Notes under the pieces: model-generated
What the model was told of the DNA's origin: nothing
Seen by the model: the letters and a program-made list of their open reading frames with translations, nothing else
Database searches by the model: none
Translations under genes and position numbers: made by a program
Assembly: GCA_903906315.1 (NCBI GenBank)
Contig: CAIVJW010000267.1
Coordinates: 24,488-88,487, forward strand
Direction of reading: 5' to 3'
From: an uncultured delta proteobacterium
GTDB taxonomy: Bacteria; Myxococcota_A; Polyangia; Polyangiales; Polyangiaceae
Length of the DNA: 64,000 nt
In this document: piece by piece, positions 43,046-51,964 of the stretch
How positions within the stretch are numbered: the first letter of the stretch is position 1
Layout: every line of letters starts with the position of its first letter

Positions 43046-45568
43046 CTACTCCTCCGGGCCGTCCCCGCGCGCGTGATCGGGAGGTGCAGGCGCCGACGGA
43101 GCCGGCGGCACCTCCCCGCCGGACGAACGGGCCCACAACTCGACGTCGCCTCGACGGCGGACCCCCAGGACGAACCCGGAGAGCGCGTCGAGGCCCCGCG
43201 GCTTGCAGGTCCGCTCGACGACGGCAAACGCAGCCGCTTGAAGCAGGCCGCTCACGCCGTCCGGACCGGACCCGAGGGGGCGGTACGGCGCGGGAAGCTG
43301 GGTCTTGCGAGGACCGAACATGGGCACCGCCAGATCGCGCAAATGGTAGAGGCCCGACCGATACGATCCGCTGCAGCCGAAGACGGCCACGACGTCGTCG
43401 ACCTCGCCGGGCCGCTCGCGCGGCACCGGCGCGAGCACCAGCCCCCCGAAGGTCTTCGCCGTCGCGGTCAGCGGTCGCGTGTACGCGAGGAACACGAGAT
43501 CACCGGCGTAGCTGTCGTTCGCGGAGGACGAGTGCGGGGCCCAGAGCAGATGCGTGACACCGAAACTGACGAGAAGGTCGTGGGCCGCGCCGGGTGTCCC
43601 GAGGTGGCCGTAGTCGATGCCGCCCTGGAGCGTCTGCAGATCGCTGACCGTCCTCGCGCCGATGCCCAGGTGTACCCGCTCCTCGTGGAGCAGCACCTTC
43701 GCGCCCTTCGGGAGGGCGGCGCCGATGGCTTGCATCTGCGAAAACGGGCGGTCGCGCTGGTCGCGCGACTTCAGGTAACCGGACCCGAGCAGGTCCAAGG
43801 TATTGCGGAGCGGCTCACGGTGCCGCAGCTTGCCCGGCACAAAGGGGATATCGCCGGACCAGGCCAGCTGCGCTGCGACGAGCACGATGAGCGCCGCACG
43901 CGGTGCCCGCGCGACGGGATCGGCCCTGCGAACCCAGCCGAGCAGCCGGACGAGGCGCCCCTCCGCCACCGCGGCCGCGGCGACCGGGGCGCGCGGCGCG
44001 CCCTCGCGCCAGACGAGCACCATCGCGCTCGCCGTCGCTGCCGTGATCCACGGGAGCATCGCCTGGAGGTAGCGGTCCTGGTGGTGGGTCCAGTACCAGA
44101 CGAAGACGCCGACATGGCACGCGAGGTACAGCCCCGCGAGCCGCTTGACCGATCGCAGAAACGGCAGCGCGAAGAGGAGTAGCGTGAAGAGACTGCCGAA
44201 ATTGACGACCTTCCAGGCGCTCGCCTCCCAGTCCTGGGGCTCGAAAGAGAAGAACAGGACGGCTCGCAGGCTCTCGAGCAGCCCGGCCGCGTCGCGGGTG
44301 GGCACCCAGAGTCCGCGCTTGAACCCGAATTCGAAGACGTCGGCAGCGTCGGGGGTCCACGGCCTCGGGGTGATCAGCCGATGGAGCACGGGGTAGAACG
44401 GGTCGCGATAAAAGATGACGTTCTTCAGCCAGTGCGGCGCGGTGAGGGCGAGGCCGGACGCGACGGCGACGGCCGAGCCAACGAGCCAGGTGCGGTGCGT
44501 CGCCCGCCCGCGCAGCGCGCGCACCGCGAAGAGCACCGCCCGGCCAGCGAGGACGGCGACGGGAAAGCCCAGGAGCAGGAGCGCGCCGCTGAACTTGGTC
44601 AGGAAAGCGCCCGCGAGCATCATCGAAGCGAGCGCCAGAAAGCGCGGATCGAGCACCGGATAGGCCCGGAGGACGAGCAGGTAGATCGGCGCGGCCCAGA
44701 TCGCGGCGAACTGGTCCGCCGCGCCACCGAGGGCCGACTCGTAGAGGAAGACACCGGGAAACAGGAAGCGGACCGCCCAGGCGTAGCTCGCTCGGTACCG
44801 CGGGACCATCCGGCGCACCATCGCCACGACGCCGACGAGCGTCCACGCGAGCGCCGCGAAGTCGAGGTGATAGGCAAGCTCCGCCCGCTCGAACATCGTC
44901 GATCGAGGCAGCAGGAACGCCCAGGTGTAGACGACGCTGGCGAGGTGTGGCACGGCCCCCGGATACCAGCCCTCCGGAAAGCGACGAATGGCGCCCTCCG
45001 CGACGTAGTGCTCCGCGATCGTGAGGTGGTACCAGCGGGCGTCGAACGCCATGTTCGCGGGCGACATCGTGACGGCGTAGATCAGCAGCAGCGCGATCGC
45101 GCCGAAGCCGAGGACGAGCGGCGCCCAGCGAGGCGACGGAGCGACGCCGCGGGCCCGGCGCCAGGCGACGTGGCGGGCGAGCCTGCGCCCGGTGCGCAGC
45201 GTCGCGGCGGCCCCGACGGCGAGGAGGCCGAGCGGCACAGCGAAGAACAGGGCCGGCACGATCAGGCCGACCAGGCCCGCCACGAACGTCGCGAGGAAGA
45301 AGAGGTAGAGCCCGGCGGCGAAGCTCAGGGTCAGGTGCTCGTGGAGAGGCAGAGTGCGCCGGAGAAGGCGCACCATCAGGGCGTGCCCTGCCGCGACACA
45401 GGCCGCGCTCTCGAACAGCACGGCAGCCCAGCACTTGACGTAGCTCCAGACCAGCCAGTCCGAGATGGCGGTTCGGACGCCGACCTTGGCGAGGAAGAAG
45501 CCCGTTCCGGCGAGGAGCACCGCGGCCAGCGCGACGCTCCGCAGCCGTGCGACGAAAGTCACGGTCAT
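43046..45568 (-). CDS. Large polytopic membrane protein, GT-C glycosyltransferase-like
   Basis: An 840-residue integral membrane protein with about 12-14 hydrophobic segments in the first 590 residues and a soluble C-terminal domain. Around MSPANMAFDARWYHLTIAEHYV lies the first periplasmic loop with an aspartate (FDARWYH) as in GT-C lipid-linked sugar transferases, and a later loop reads WYWTHHQDRYLQAMLP. The soluble tail contains VLLHEERVHLGIGARTV and a Cys residue in AVFGCSGSYRSG. It is the third and last gene of a three-gene minus-strand operon, starting 6 bases after the stop of the 681-residue membrane protein. Sugar transfer or polymerisation outside the membrane is inferred. Confidence 0.78.
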   Translation of the reverse strand: MTVTFVARLRSVALAAVLLAGTGFFLAKVGVRTAISDWLVWSYVKCWAAVLFESAACVAAGHALMVRLLRRTLPLHEHLTLSFAAGLYLFFLATFVAGLVGLIVPALFFAVPLGLLAVGAAATLRTGRRLARHVAWRRARGVAPSPRWAPLVLGFGAIALLLIYAVTMSPANMAFDARWYHLTIAEHYVAEGAIRRFPEGWYPGAVPHLASVVYTWAFLLPRSTMFERAELAYHLDFAALAWTLVGVVAMVRRMVPRYRASYAWAVRFLFPGVFLYESALGGAADQFAAIWAAPIYLLVLRAYPVLDPRFLALASMMLAGAFLTKFSGALLLLGFPVAVLAGRAVLFAVRALRGRATHRTWLVGSAVAVASGLALTAPHWLKNVIFYRDPFYPVLHRLITPRPWTPDAADVFEFGFKRGLWVPTRDAAGLLESLRAVLFFSFEPQDWEASAWKVVNFGSLFTLLLFALPFLRSVKRLAGLYLACHVGVFVWYWTHHQDRYLQAMLPWITAATASAMVLVWREGAPRAPVAAAAVAEGRLVRLLGWVRRADPVARAPRAALIVLVAAQLAWSGDIPFVPGKLRHREPLRNTLDLLGSGYLKSRDQRDRPFSQMQAIGAALPKGAKVLLHEERVHLGIGARTVSDLQTLQGGIDYGHLGTPGAAHDLLVSFGVTHLLWAPHSSSANDSYAGDLVFLAYTRPLTATAKTFGGLVLAPVPRERPGEVDDVVAVFGCSGSYRSGLYHLRDLAVPMFGPRKTQLPAPYRPLGSGPDGVSGLLQAAAFAVVERTCKPRGLDALSGFVLGVRRRGDVELWARSSGGEVPPAPSAPAPPDHARGDGPEE

Positions 45569-45574
45569 GGTCTC

Positions 45575-47620
45575 TCAGGGAGTTGCCGGCGCGGCGAGTG
45601 CTGCCGGCACGGAGGGGAAGGCGACGCGCGAAAGATCGATCAGCACGAGCGGTCCTTCGGAGAACACGGCGGCCTCCTTCGCCAGCCGCGGCACCTCGAA
45701 ACCCGCCGCCTTGCCCTTCCCCCAGGCTTCACGAACCCAGCGGTCGAAGGGCCGAAAGTAGGTCGGCGCGGAGACGAAGTGCCGTGTGTCCACGAGCAGG
45801 TGGGTCACGTGCAGGTCGTCCCGCAGCCGCGCCAGGGGAGCCCTGTCGGTCGCGAGGTAGGCGTCGAGGATCGCGCGCATCCTCCGGCGCATCTCCTCGA
45901 CGTACCCGGCGTTGAAGGCGACGTGGCACTCCATCGTCACGAGCGCCTGTCGCGCGCTCAGATAAGGAACACTGTCCATCGTCTGGGGCCAGCCCGCGAT
46001 CAGCGCGTCCGCAGGGAGCGTCGCGAGGAATGGATAGAGCTTCGCCTTAGGGTCGATGCGCACGGTGAGGCCTGCCGTCTCGCTGCCACGGCCACCGACG
46101 AGAAAGAGACAGACCGCCGCCATGCACAGGACCGCGCCCGCGCGGAGCCAGGGCTTGTCGCCGCGCCGCCCGAAGAAGAGCGGAACGGCGCTGCCCGCGC
46201 CCGGCAGCATGAGGCAGAGAGCGACGGGGATGGGAAACACCGAGTATCGCTGCGGCAGGTAGAGCCAGGGCGCGACGCGCGCTGCGAGCACGTGGCCGAT
46301 CCCGGCGGCCACGGCGAAGGCGAGGAGCCTCCTCGCGCCCTCGTCGCGGAACGCGAGGCGCAAGAAGCCTAGCGCCGCGAAGCCGACGAGGTAGTAGACC
46401 GCGGAGTCGCGGATCTTGGAGAATCCCGGCGCCTGGCCGGGTCCGGGGAGCAGCGACGCGAACCGCTGGCCTGCGCCGAGGAGCGCGCGCCGCGCCTCGC
46501 TCCTGGAGTCGTCCACGAGCCCGGGATACGGGGGCCGGTCACCTGCATAGAAGCGCCCGCCGGGGCCAGCCTCAGGGTACGTCGCCACGTCCCGTTCGAG
46601 GATGTAGGGACCGTATCGACGCAGCGCGAGGGACGTTGGAATGAGCAGGATCGCGGCGACGACGGCGGTCCCGACGACGAGCGCTAGCCGACGGCGCAGG
46701 CTCCACGTCGCAACGTCCCCGCGATCCTCCCTGCGATAGACGAGCGTGACGAGCGCGAGCGCCATGCCGCCCGGCATGGCCGCCGCCGGGTAGAACGCGG
46801 CGCCGAGGCACGTCACCGCGGCGAGCATCTTCATCCGTCCGTGCACGAGCGCAGCGGCCGCGCACGCGGCGATGGGGAAGCCGAACGCGCGGGGAAGGCC
46901 GCCAGCCATTCGCTCGAAGAAGGCGTCGCTCGAGAGGACCAGGGCGACCGCGAAGAACGGCGCCGCCACCCTCCCCCAGCGCGACGCGCCCTTCGCGATC
47001 GCGCCAGCGACGACGGCGAGCAGCACGTACGGCAGGAGCTTGCTGAACGCCTTGGCATCCCATAGCCAGGTTGCGGCGACGTACAGCAGACGATAGCCGG
47101 ACGCCATCGCGGCAAGCGTGTACTCACCAAGGTAGTCAGCCGGAAAGAGCGAGGGATCCTTGTAGTGCTGAAAGGGGTAGATCTGGACGCGCACGTCGTC
47201 GTTGAACGTGAACGGATCGGCCGAGCGCCGCGCGTGCGCGAGGAGCGCGGGCCCGAACATGGCGACGAGCGCGACGAGCGCGACGGCGCCCCCGAACGCC
47301 GTGCGGACCACTGGGCGCCCGAGCAGGCCCGGCCGCGCGGCAGGGCCGGCGCCCGCCGCGAGCGACCTCGTGGCCGGCGCCTCGACGGGTGCGGGGACCT
47401 CGCCGGGCGGCGGCCGAGAGGCCCGCATCGTGGGGATCTCGACGTCCGCCGGCGGGCCTCCCGCGGAGAACCCCGGCGCCGCGGGGACCGGCTCCACGCT
47501 GGCGGGCCCGCCTTGGCGCGGCGCGGAGGCGTCGAGCGCAGAGACGTCGAGCGCAGAGACGTCGGCCGCGGGGGCGGCGTCGGGAACCGCGGGCGTGCGG
47601 GGGGAATCGGGGTCCGTCAT
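45575..47620 (-). CDS. Polytopic membrane protein, GT-C-like, with repeat-bearing N-terminus
   Basis: A 681-residue protein. The first 105 residues are hydrophilic, Pro/Ala-rich and include three near-identical pentamers (VSALD-VSALD-ASAP). About ten transmembrane helices follow. The first periplasmic loop reads DPFTFNDDVRVQIYPFQHYKDPSLFPADYLGEY, with paired aspartates as in GT-C enzymes. A late loop has APWLYLPQRYSVFPIP, and the C-terminal soluble part ends in a beta-rich segment (HLLVDTRHFVSAPTYFRPFDRWV). Spacing to the neighbouring genes (85 bases upstream, 6 downstream) indicates an operon. No assigned family; transferase function is inferred from topology and the acidic loop. Confidence 0.77.
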   Translation of the reverse strand: MTDPDSPRTPAVPDAAPAADVSALDVSALDASAPRQGGPASVEPVPAAPGFSAGGPPADVEIPTMRASRPPPGEVPAPVEAPATRSLAAGAGPAARPGLLGRPVVRTAFGGAVALVALVAMFGPALLAHARRSADPFTFNDDVRVQIYPFQHYKDPSLFPADYLGEYTLAAMASGYRLLYVAATWLWDAKAFSKLLPYVLLAVVAGAIAKGASRWGRVAAPFFAVALVLSSDAFFERMAGGLPRAFGFPIAACAAAALVHGRMKMLAAVTCLGAAFYPAAAMPGGMALALVTLVYRREDRGDVATWSLRRRLALVVGTAVVAAILLIPTSLALRRYGPYILERDVATYPEAGPGGRFYAGDRPPYPGLVDDSRSEARRALLGAGQRFASLLPGPGQAPGFSKIRDSAVYYLVGFAALGFLRLAFRDEGARRLLAFAVAAGIGHVLAARVAPWLYLPQRYSVFPIPVALCLMLPGAGSAVPLFFGRRGDKPWLRAGAVLCMAAVCLFLVGGRGSETAGLTVRIDPKAKLYPFLATLPADALIAGWPQTMDSVPYLSARQALVTMECHVAFNAGYVEEMRRRMRAILDAYLATDRAPLARLRDDLHVTHLLVDTRHFVSAPTYFRPFDRWVREAWGKGKAAGFEVPRLAKEAAVFSEGPLVLIDLSRVAFPSVPAALAAPATP
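47531..47564 (-). repeat. 15-base tandem repeat in the 5' end of a membrane-protein gene
   Basis: Two exact 15-base units (GTCGAGCGCAGAGAC on the plus strand) plus a partial third, encoding repeated VSALD pentamers. The length keeps frame, so copy-number change would only lengthen the disordered N-terminus. Confidence 0.85.
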
Positions 47621-47705
47621 GAGTCGACCGGAGAAGGGGTGGGAATCACGTGGGGCAGCAGCGTACAGCGACCCCGCACCGGCGCGCGATCGAAGCGAGC
47701 TTCCT

Positions 47706-49814
47706 TCACCGAGGATCGCCCCATGAGGGCTGGTCGCGCAGCCTGCCGAAGCGCGCGGGCGCCACCGGGAACAGGGCGCGGCCGGCGTCGAACAGCGTCC
47801 GGCACCTCGCCGGACCGAGGTCCTTGATCTCCCCCGGGTCGGCGACGACGTCGAAGCAGTGAAATGCGCTGTCGGTGTGACGCGCGACGATCTTCTGCGA
47901 CCCTTGCATCACCCCCCAGTTCGGATACCGATACTCCCACGCCCAGGAGACGTTGCTGAGCGGGACCGGGGCGGTGGTCAGCTCCGGCCGCGTGAGCGGG
48001 TGACCCATCATCGCGGAGCGGAAGCCGGCGAACGCGGGCTCGTCCCACACGCCGAGCAGGTCGAGCAGCGTCGGGAGCACGTCGACGTGCCACAAGAGCG
48101 CGTCCCGCTTGCCGCGCATCGCGACCGCCTCCGCTTCGCTCACCACGCCCGCGGGCGCGTCGATCCAGCCCGGGACCCGAATCTCCTCGTCGAACACCGT
48201 GCCGGCGTGGTCGCCTGGGTTGTGCTCATGGTAGCTCTCTCCGTGGTCCGACGTGTAGACGACGACCGTGCGCTGGCCGCTCTTGGTGGCACGCACGGCG
48301 CGGAGCAGCTTGCCTACGGCGAGATCCGACAGATAGACGACATCCTTGTAGTAGTTCTTGTACTTCTCGTTACTCGGGCTCGGGTTGCCGCGGTCCACCG
48401 GCTGAAAGGGCGCGTAGCGTCGGTCGTAGACGCGAGGAGCATGAATGTTGCTGTAGTGGACGACGGCCAGGAACGGCTCCTTGAGCCTGCCCCACTCCGC
48501 GATTGCGGCGTCGGTCACCGCGGAGTCTCGCGGCCCCGTCCAGAAGTCGGCGGCGCTGTCGATCTGGAGCGGGCCGACGAAGTGCTCGATCGCGCTGTCC
48601 TGAATCAAGAAGCGAAAGTCGTTGTAGAGCGGGCTCTGGCCCGAGATGTAGGCCGTGTCGTAGCCGGCCGCTCGCGCGTAGTCCCACACGAAGGGGGCGG
48701 TGTGCGTGGCCTCGCGGCTCGCCGTCGGTCGGAGGCCGGACCACAGCGTCGTCGCAGACACGGCCGTCGACGACGCGACCGCCCGCAGCTGAGTGAAGCC
48801 GAAACGCCCGGGCGCGGCCGCATTGGAGTCGCGATTGGCCAACTCGCACGCAGGATCGTAGTCCGCGCAAACGACGTCGGCTCGGAGCGACTCCTGCACG
48901 AGGAGGAGCACGTTTCGCGGCCGCGCCGGCGCGGCGGATACCCTGGCGAGCGCCGCCGGCGAGCGGCGCTGCAGCATCACCGTCCGGTCCGACCGCGTGA
49001 TGCCGAGCTTCACCCGCGCGAGACCCGCCAGCGCGTGGACGTAGATGAGGTCGGGGGTCGTCGACTGGAGCGTCTGGTAGCTGGCGGGGATCTTCAGCGT
49101 CCCGCAGGCGACCGCCACCCACGCGACGGCGGCGAGCGGGCGCGTGATGCGCCGCCGGCGACGCACCAGCCGCCGAGCGGCGTGGAGCAAGCCGGTCGCG
49201 ACGACCACGGCGAGCACGAGCTGCGCGAGCACCTTCGCCCGGCCGAGCGGCAGGTCGCCGAGCAGGGCGCGCGGCACGGACTCGGCCGGCAACACGACGT
49301 CGAGCGAAAGGTAGGCGCCCCAGAGCGATCGGAAGGCGTTCTGCACGCCGAGCAGCAGCCCGAACAGGCCGACGAAGAGCGCGCCTGCGACGTGGGTGAG
49401 CACGCCTCGACGCCGCGAGGCGGCGTAGAGCAGGAGGGCCCAGAAGACCGCCGTCACCGCGGCCGAGCCGACGTAGCCAACGCGGTGCGTGCGATCCAGC
49501 GCGAAGAGGTGGGCGCTGCGTCGCACGAGGTCGGCGCCGACGATCCACAGGGCGGGAGCGAGCAGCGCGAGGACGCCGCTCAAGCGCCGGCGCCACCGTG
49601 CTCGGCGGCGGGCGCGCCGCGGCCGGGCGACCGCGACGCCCGCGGGCGCAGCGAGCAAGCGCGAGGCCGCCGCGGCCGGCCCCGCGGCCCCTTCGACCGG
49701 CGGCGCATCCTCCGCGGATGGTCGTGGCGCAACGGCCAACTCCGCGCGATCCAGCAACGCGGGGGCGCCCTCCCCGACCGCCTCGGCGCCCACGGTCGGC
49801 AGGCGATCGTTCAC
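47706..49814 (-). CDS. Membrane sulfatase-fold transferase (EptA/LtaS-like)
   Basis: A 702-residue inner-membrane protein. A disordered, basic N-terminus (1-78) leads to five hydrophobic helices (about 79-95, 113-131, 140-158, 193-211 and 226-240) and a periplasmic alkaline-phosphatase-superfamily domain from about 300. The metal and nucleophile sites are NVLLLVQESLRAD, then SSTAVSATTLWSGL with a candidate nucleophile threonine near 350 (as in EptA rather than the Cys of true sulfatases), and YTSDHGESYHEHNPGDHAG with D-H-G-E. Such enzymes transfer phosphoethanolamine or glycerol phosphate to surface lipids or glycans. The GTG at 49814 has GGAG upstream; the frame is open further but has no start with a ribosome site. 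It is the first gene of a three-gene operon. Confidence 0.85.
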   Translation of the reverse strand: MNDRLPTVGAEAVGEGAPALLDRAELAVAPRPSAEDAPPVEGAAGPAAAASRLLAAPAGVAVARPRRARRRARWRRRLSGVLALLAPALWIVGADLVRRSAHLFALDRTHRVGYVGSAAVTAVFWALLLYAASRRRGVLTHVAGALFVGLFGLLLGVQNAFRSLWGAYLSLDVVLPAESVPRALLGDLPLGRAKVLAQLVLAVVVATGLLHAARRLVRRRRRITRPLAAVAWVAVACGTLKIPASYQTLQSTTPDLIYVHALAGLARVKLGITRSDRTVMLQRRSPAALARVSAAPARPRNVLLLVQESLRADVVCADYDPACELANRDSNAAAPGRFGFTQLRAVASSTAVSATTLWSGLRPTASREATHTAPFVWDYARAAGYDTAYISGQSPLYNDFRFLIQDSAIEHFVGPLQIDSAADFWTGPRDSAVTDAAIAEWGRLKEPFLAVVHYSNIHAPRVYDRRYAPFQPVDRGNPSPSNEKYKNYYKDVVYLSDLAVGKLLRAVRATKSGQRTVVVYTSDHGESYHEHNPGDHAGTVFDEEIRVPGWIDAPAGVVSEAEAVAMRGKRDALLWHVDVLPTLLDLLGVWDEPAFAGFRSAMMGHPLTRPELTTAPVPLSNVSWAWEYRYPNWGVMQGSQKIVARHTDSAFHCFDVVADPGEIKDLGPARCRTLFDAGRALFPVAPARFGRLRDQPSWGDPR

Positions 49815-50016
49815 CGTTCGGGGCTCCGCCAGGCACCCGCTGACGGCCGGCTGCGCGCCCGCCCCAGCGACGCGGCGATCGGCGGAAGCTTGCCACCCGG
49901 CGTGCCCGAATCCATGACGGGCGAGTCTAGCGCAGAACGGTTGAAACGGGGCCTCGGCGAGCGAAGGACGCGGCGAAACCCCACCGCCTCGGCAAGGCTT
50001 CTGGTACCGTTCGGAC

Positions 50017-51810
50017 GTGCTATTCGGCCGTGATCGCAGCTCGTCTCGGCCCGCGCGCTCGCGCGCTGGGGCATTCCTCCTCGCTTCGCTCGCCGTGGTC
50101 GGCTGCGCCCCCGGAGGCGCAAGCATGCCCGGGCAGTATGCCCCGCATCTCCTGGAGCTGCCGCGCGACGGGCTTGTCGGCGCGACGTGCAGCGGCGACG
50201 ACGAGTGCAGCGACGGGACCAGCTGCTTCGAGTACGCCGGACGGCGCGAGTGCCTGTGTCGCCCCGGGCTCACCGCCTGCGGCCGCAGCTGCCGCGATCT
50301 CGGCAAGGATCCGTCCCACTGCGGCGCTTGCGGCGCGTCCTGCCCCGGCGGGGGTTGCTTCAGCGGGTCGTGCGCGCCCGTCGCATTGCCCGGAGCTACG
50401 ACGGCGAGGAGCGCCCCGATCGCGCTGACGCCCGACCTCCTGGCGGGCTGGATGGAGGCCTATCCCGAGCGGTCTCTGAACGGCGGCCCAGCCAACGCCG
50501 GGGCCGCGCTGTGGCTCGGCTACTTCAGCGCCAGCCGGGACACGCGCTACACCGTCGGCACGAGCTGGAGCTCCTGGCGCATCGCCGGACCGCCACTGCG
50601 CCCGGCACAGAGCGAGCGCGTCTGCGCCTGGGCCGACCCGTGGGCGACGAGCTCGGGGCTCACGGGGCTCGAGTACCTTTCGTTCCTGACCTGGCCCAAG
50701 GAAGCGGGCCAGTGCGTGCACAAGTCGTGCATCGGAGTCGGTGCGGCCACCGGCGAGGGGCTCGCGAGCGGGGCCTGGCAATACCCGATCGCGTGCTTGA
50801 ATCCGATCAATGAGGCCGCCGATGGCCAGACCATCCACTTCGACCCCGGGGCGCCGACCCTGTGGGCCACCGCGAACAGCTCCAAGGGCTTCTTCTACCT
50901 CTACGCCGCGCCGAACTGCACGGGCGGAGCGCCCGGCGGCTCGTCCTGCCAGCTCGCCGAGCTCACGCCCGGCCCCGTCCCCGCGGTGCACCGCGATCTC
51001 ACCGAGGCGGCTCCGTTCGCCGGTCACGCGCCGCACGTCTTCGGCCACACGAACGTGGCGGTGAACCCTTGCACCCACCACGCGGTCGCACCGTACCGCG
51101 TCCAGGAGAGCGACACGCGGCGGACTCCTCCCGAGATCCGGCTCGCGTTCGTGGCGGCCAACGGCGTGGTGAACACCGCCGTCATTCACCGCGGCGACGC
51201 CTGGGCGCGGAACGACGTCTGTGCGGACGGCAAACCGCCAACCGAGCAAGTCTGCGGATGCCCTGGATGCGCGAGCCACCTCCGGGTCGTGCCGCGCGTA
51301 CAGGTGGCCACCAAGTACGACGCAGGGTACGGCCGCTGCTTCGCCTACCTGGCGTACGAGACCGTGGACCTTGCCCGTTCCCCGCGGCGAATGCAGGCGA
51401 AGCTCAGCATCGTCGACATCACACGGGAGGATAGCCCCACCGTCGTGCGCGATATCGTGATGGACCGGCGAGGCGACGGTCAGACCATGATGCCGACGGT
51501 CGCGGTCTCGGATTTCACGCGCGACGTCGGGTTCTTCTTCTATGACGACGACGGGAGCCACTGCAACACCCGGTACATGGGGCTCGTCGACGGCAACCTG
51601 ATGCTGTCGGGCCAGACGTGGGTGACCCTGTCGGCCGCTCCGTTTCCCAACCTGTCGTTCGGCGACTACGTCGGGACGATCGAGAACGGCCTGCAGGGCG
51701 GCGACCTCTTGCCAACGTGGACCGAGCCGACGCGCGCGGCGGGCGGCCCGTTCCGCTGCGATGGCTCGGCGTGGAAGGTGGGCACCACGGCAGTCCGCGT
51801 CCACCCGTGA
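50017..51810 (+). CDS. Secreted lipoprotein, hypothetical
   Basis: A 597-residue lipoprotein. The signal (SRAGAFLLASLAVVGCAPGG) gives a lipobox cysteine at about residue 29. Residues about 55-115 contain cysteine-rich units (CSGDDECSDGTSC, CLCRPGLTACGRSC, HCGACGASCPGGGC). The main body is rich in aromatic and Asp/Gly residues in a beta-propeller-like rhythm: ALWLGYFSASRDTRYTVGTSWSSW, HVFGHTNVAVNPCTHHAVAPYRV, DFTRDVGFFFYDDDGSHCNTRYMGLVDG. This resembles sialidase-type or BNR-like propellers, but Asp-box motifs are not clear. The GTG start at 50017 places the signal at the N-terminus. It is divergent from the EptA-like gene. Confidence 0.8.
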   Translation: MLFGRDRSSSRPARSRAGAFLLASLAVVGCAPGGASMPGQYAPHLLELPRDGLVGATCSGDDECSDGTSCFEYAGRRECLCRPGLTACGRSCRDLGKDPSHCGACGASCPGGGCFSGSCAPVALPGATTARSAPIALTPDLLAGWMEAYPERSLNGGPANAGAALWLGYFSASRDTRYTVGTSWSSWRIAGPPLRPAQSERVCAWADPWATSSGLTGLEYLSFLTWPKEAGQCVHKSCIGVGAATGEGLASGAWQYPIACLNPINEAADGQTIHFDPGAPTLWATANSSKGFFYLYAAPNCTGGAPGGSSCQLAELTPGPVPAVHRDLTEAAPFAGHAPHVFGHTNVAVNPCTHHAVAPYRVQESDTRRTPPEIRLAFVAANGVVNTAVIHRGDAWARNDVCADGKPPTEQVCGCPGCASHLRVVPRVQVATKYDAGYGRCFAYLAYETVDLARSPRRMQAKLSIVDITREDSPTVVRDIVMDRRGDGQTMMPTVAVSDFTRDVGFFFYDDDGSHCNTRYMGLVDGNLMLSGQTWVTLSAAPFPNLSFGDYVGTIENGLQGGDLLPTWTEPTRAAGGPFRCDGSAWKVGTTAVRVHP

Positions 51811-51964
51811 GGCACGGCGCCCGAGGCGCCGACCCGCCCGGGGGCTCGGCGCGCCACGGGCGGCCGTGGGCGGACCGAAACCTCTGGGCGAGGCGCCCTC
51901 TGGGTCGACCCGACGGCCGGCCTGCCCCTGCCCCCGCGGGGGCTTCGCGCTTCCGTTGGGCGTT

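Noticed and set aside
38040..43076. A 1678-residue open frame on the plus strand across DUF2079, the ferredoxin-fold gene and a lipoprotein gene
   Set aside because: It is Arg/Gly/Ala-rich without any domain and overlaps genes with clear motifs in other frames and strands. It exists only because stops are rare in GC-rich DNA.
49811..49915. A 34-residue frame from ATG 49915 whose TGA overlaps the GTG of the EptA-like gene
   Set aside because: Pro/Arg/Ser-rich, no ribosome site and no domain. A leader peptide is possible, but nothing supports it beyond the overlap.
51930..51943. GCCCCCGCGGGGGC palindrome as a terminator between convergent genes
   Set aside because: It is self-complementary without a proper loop or T-run, and similar words are common in this GC-rich DNA.
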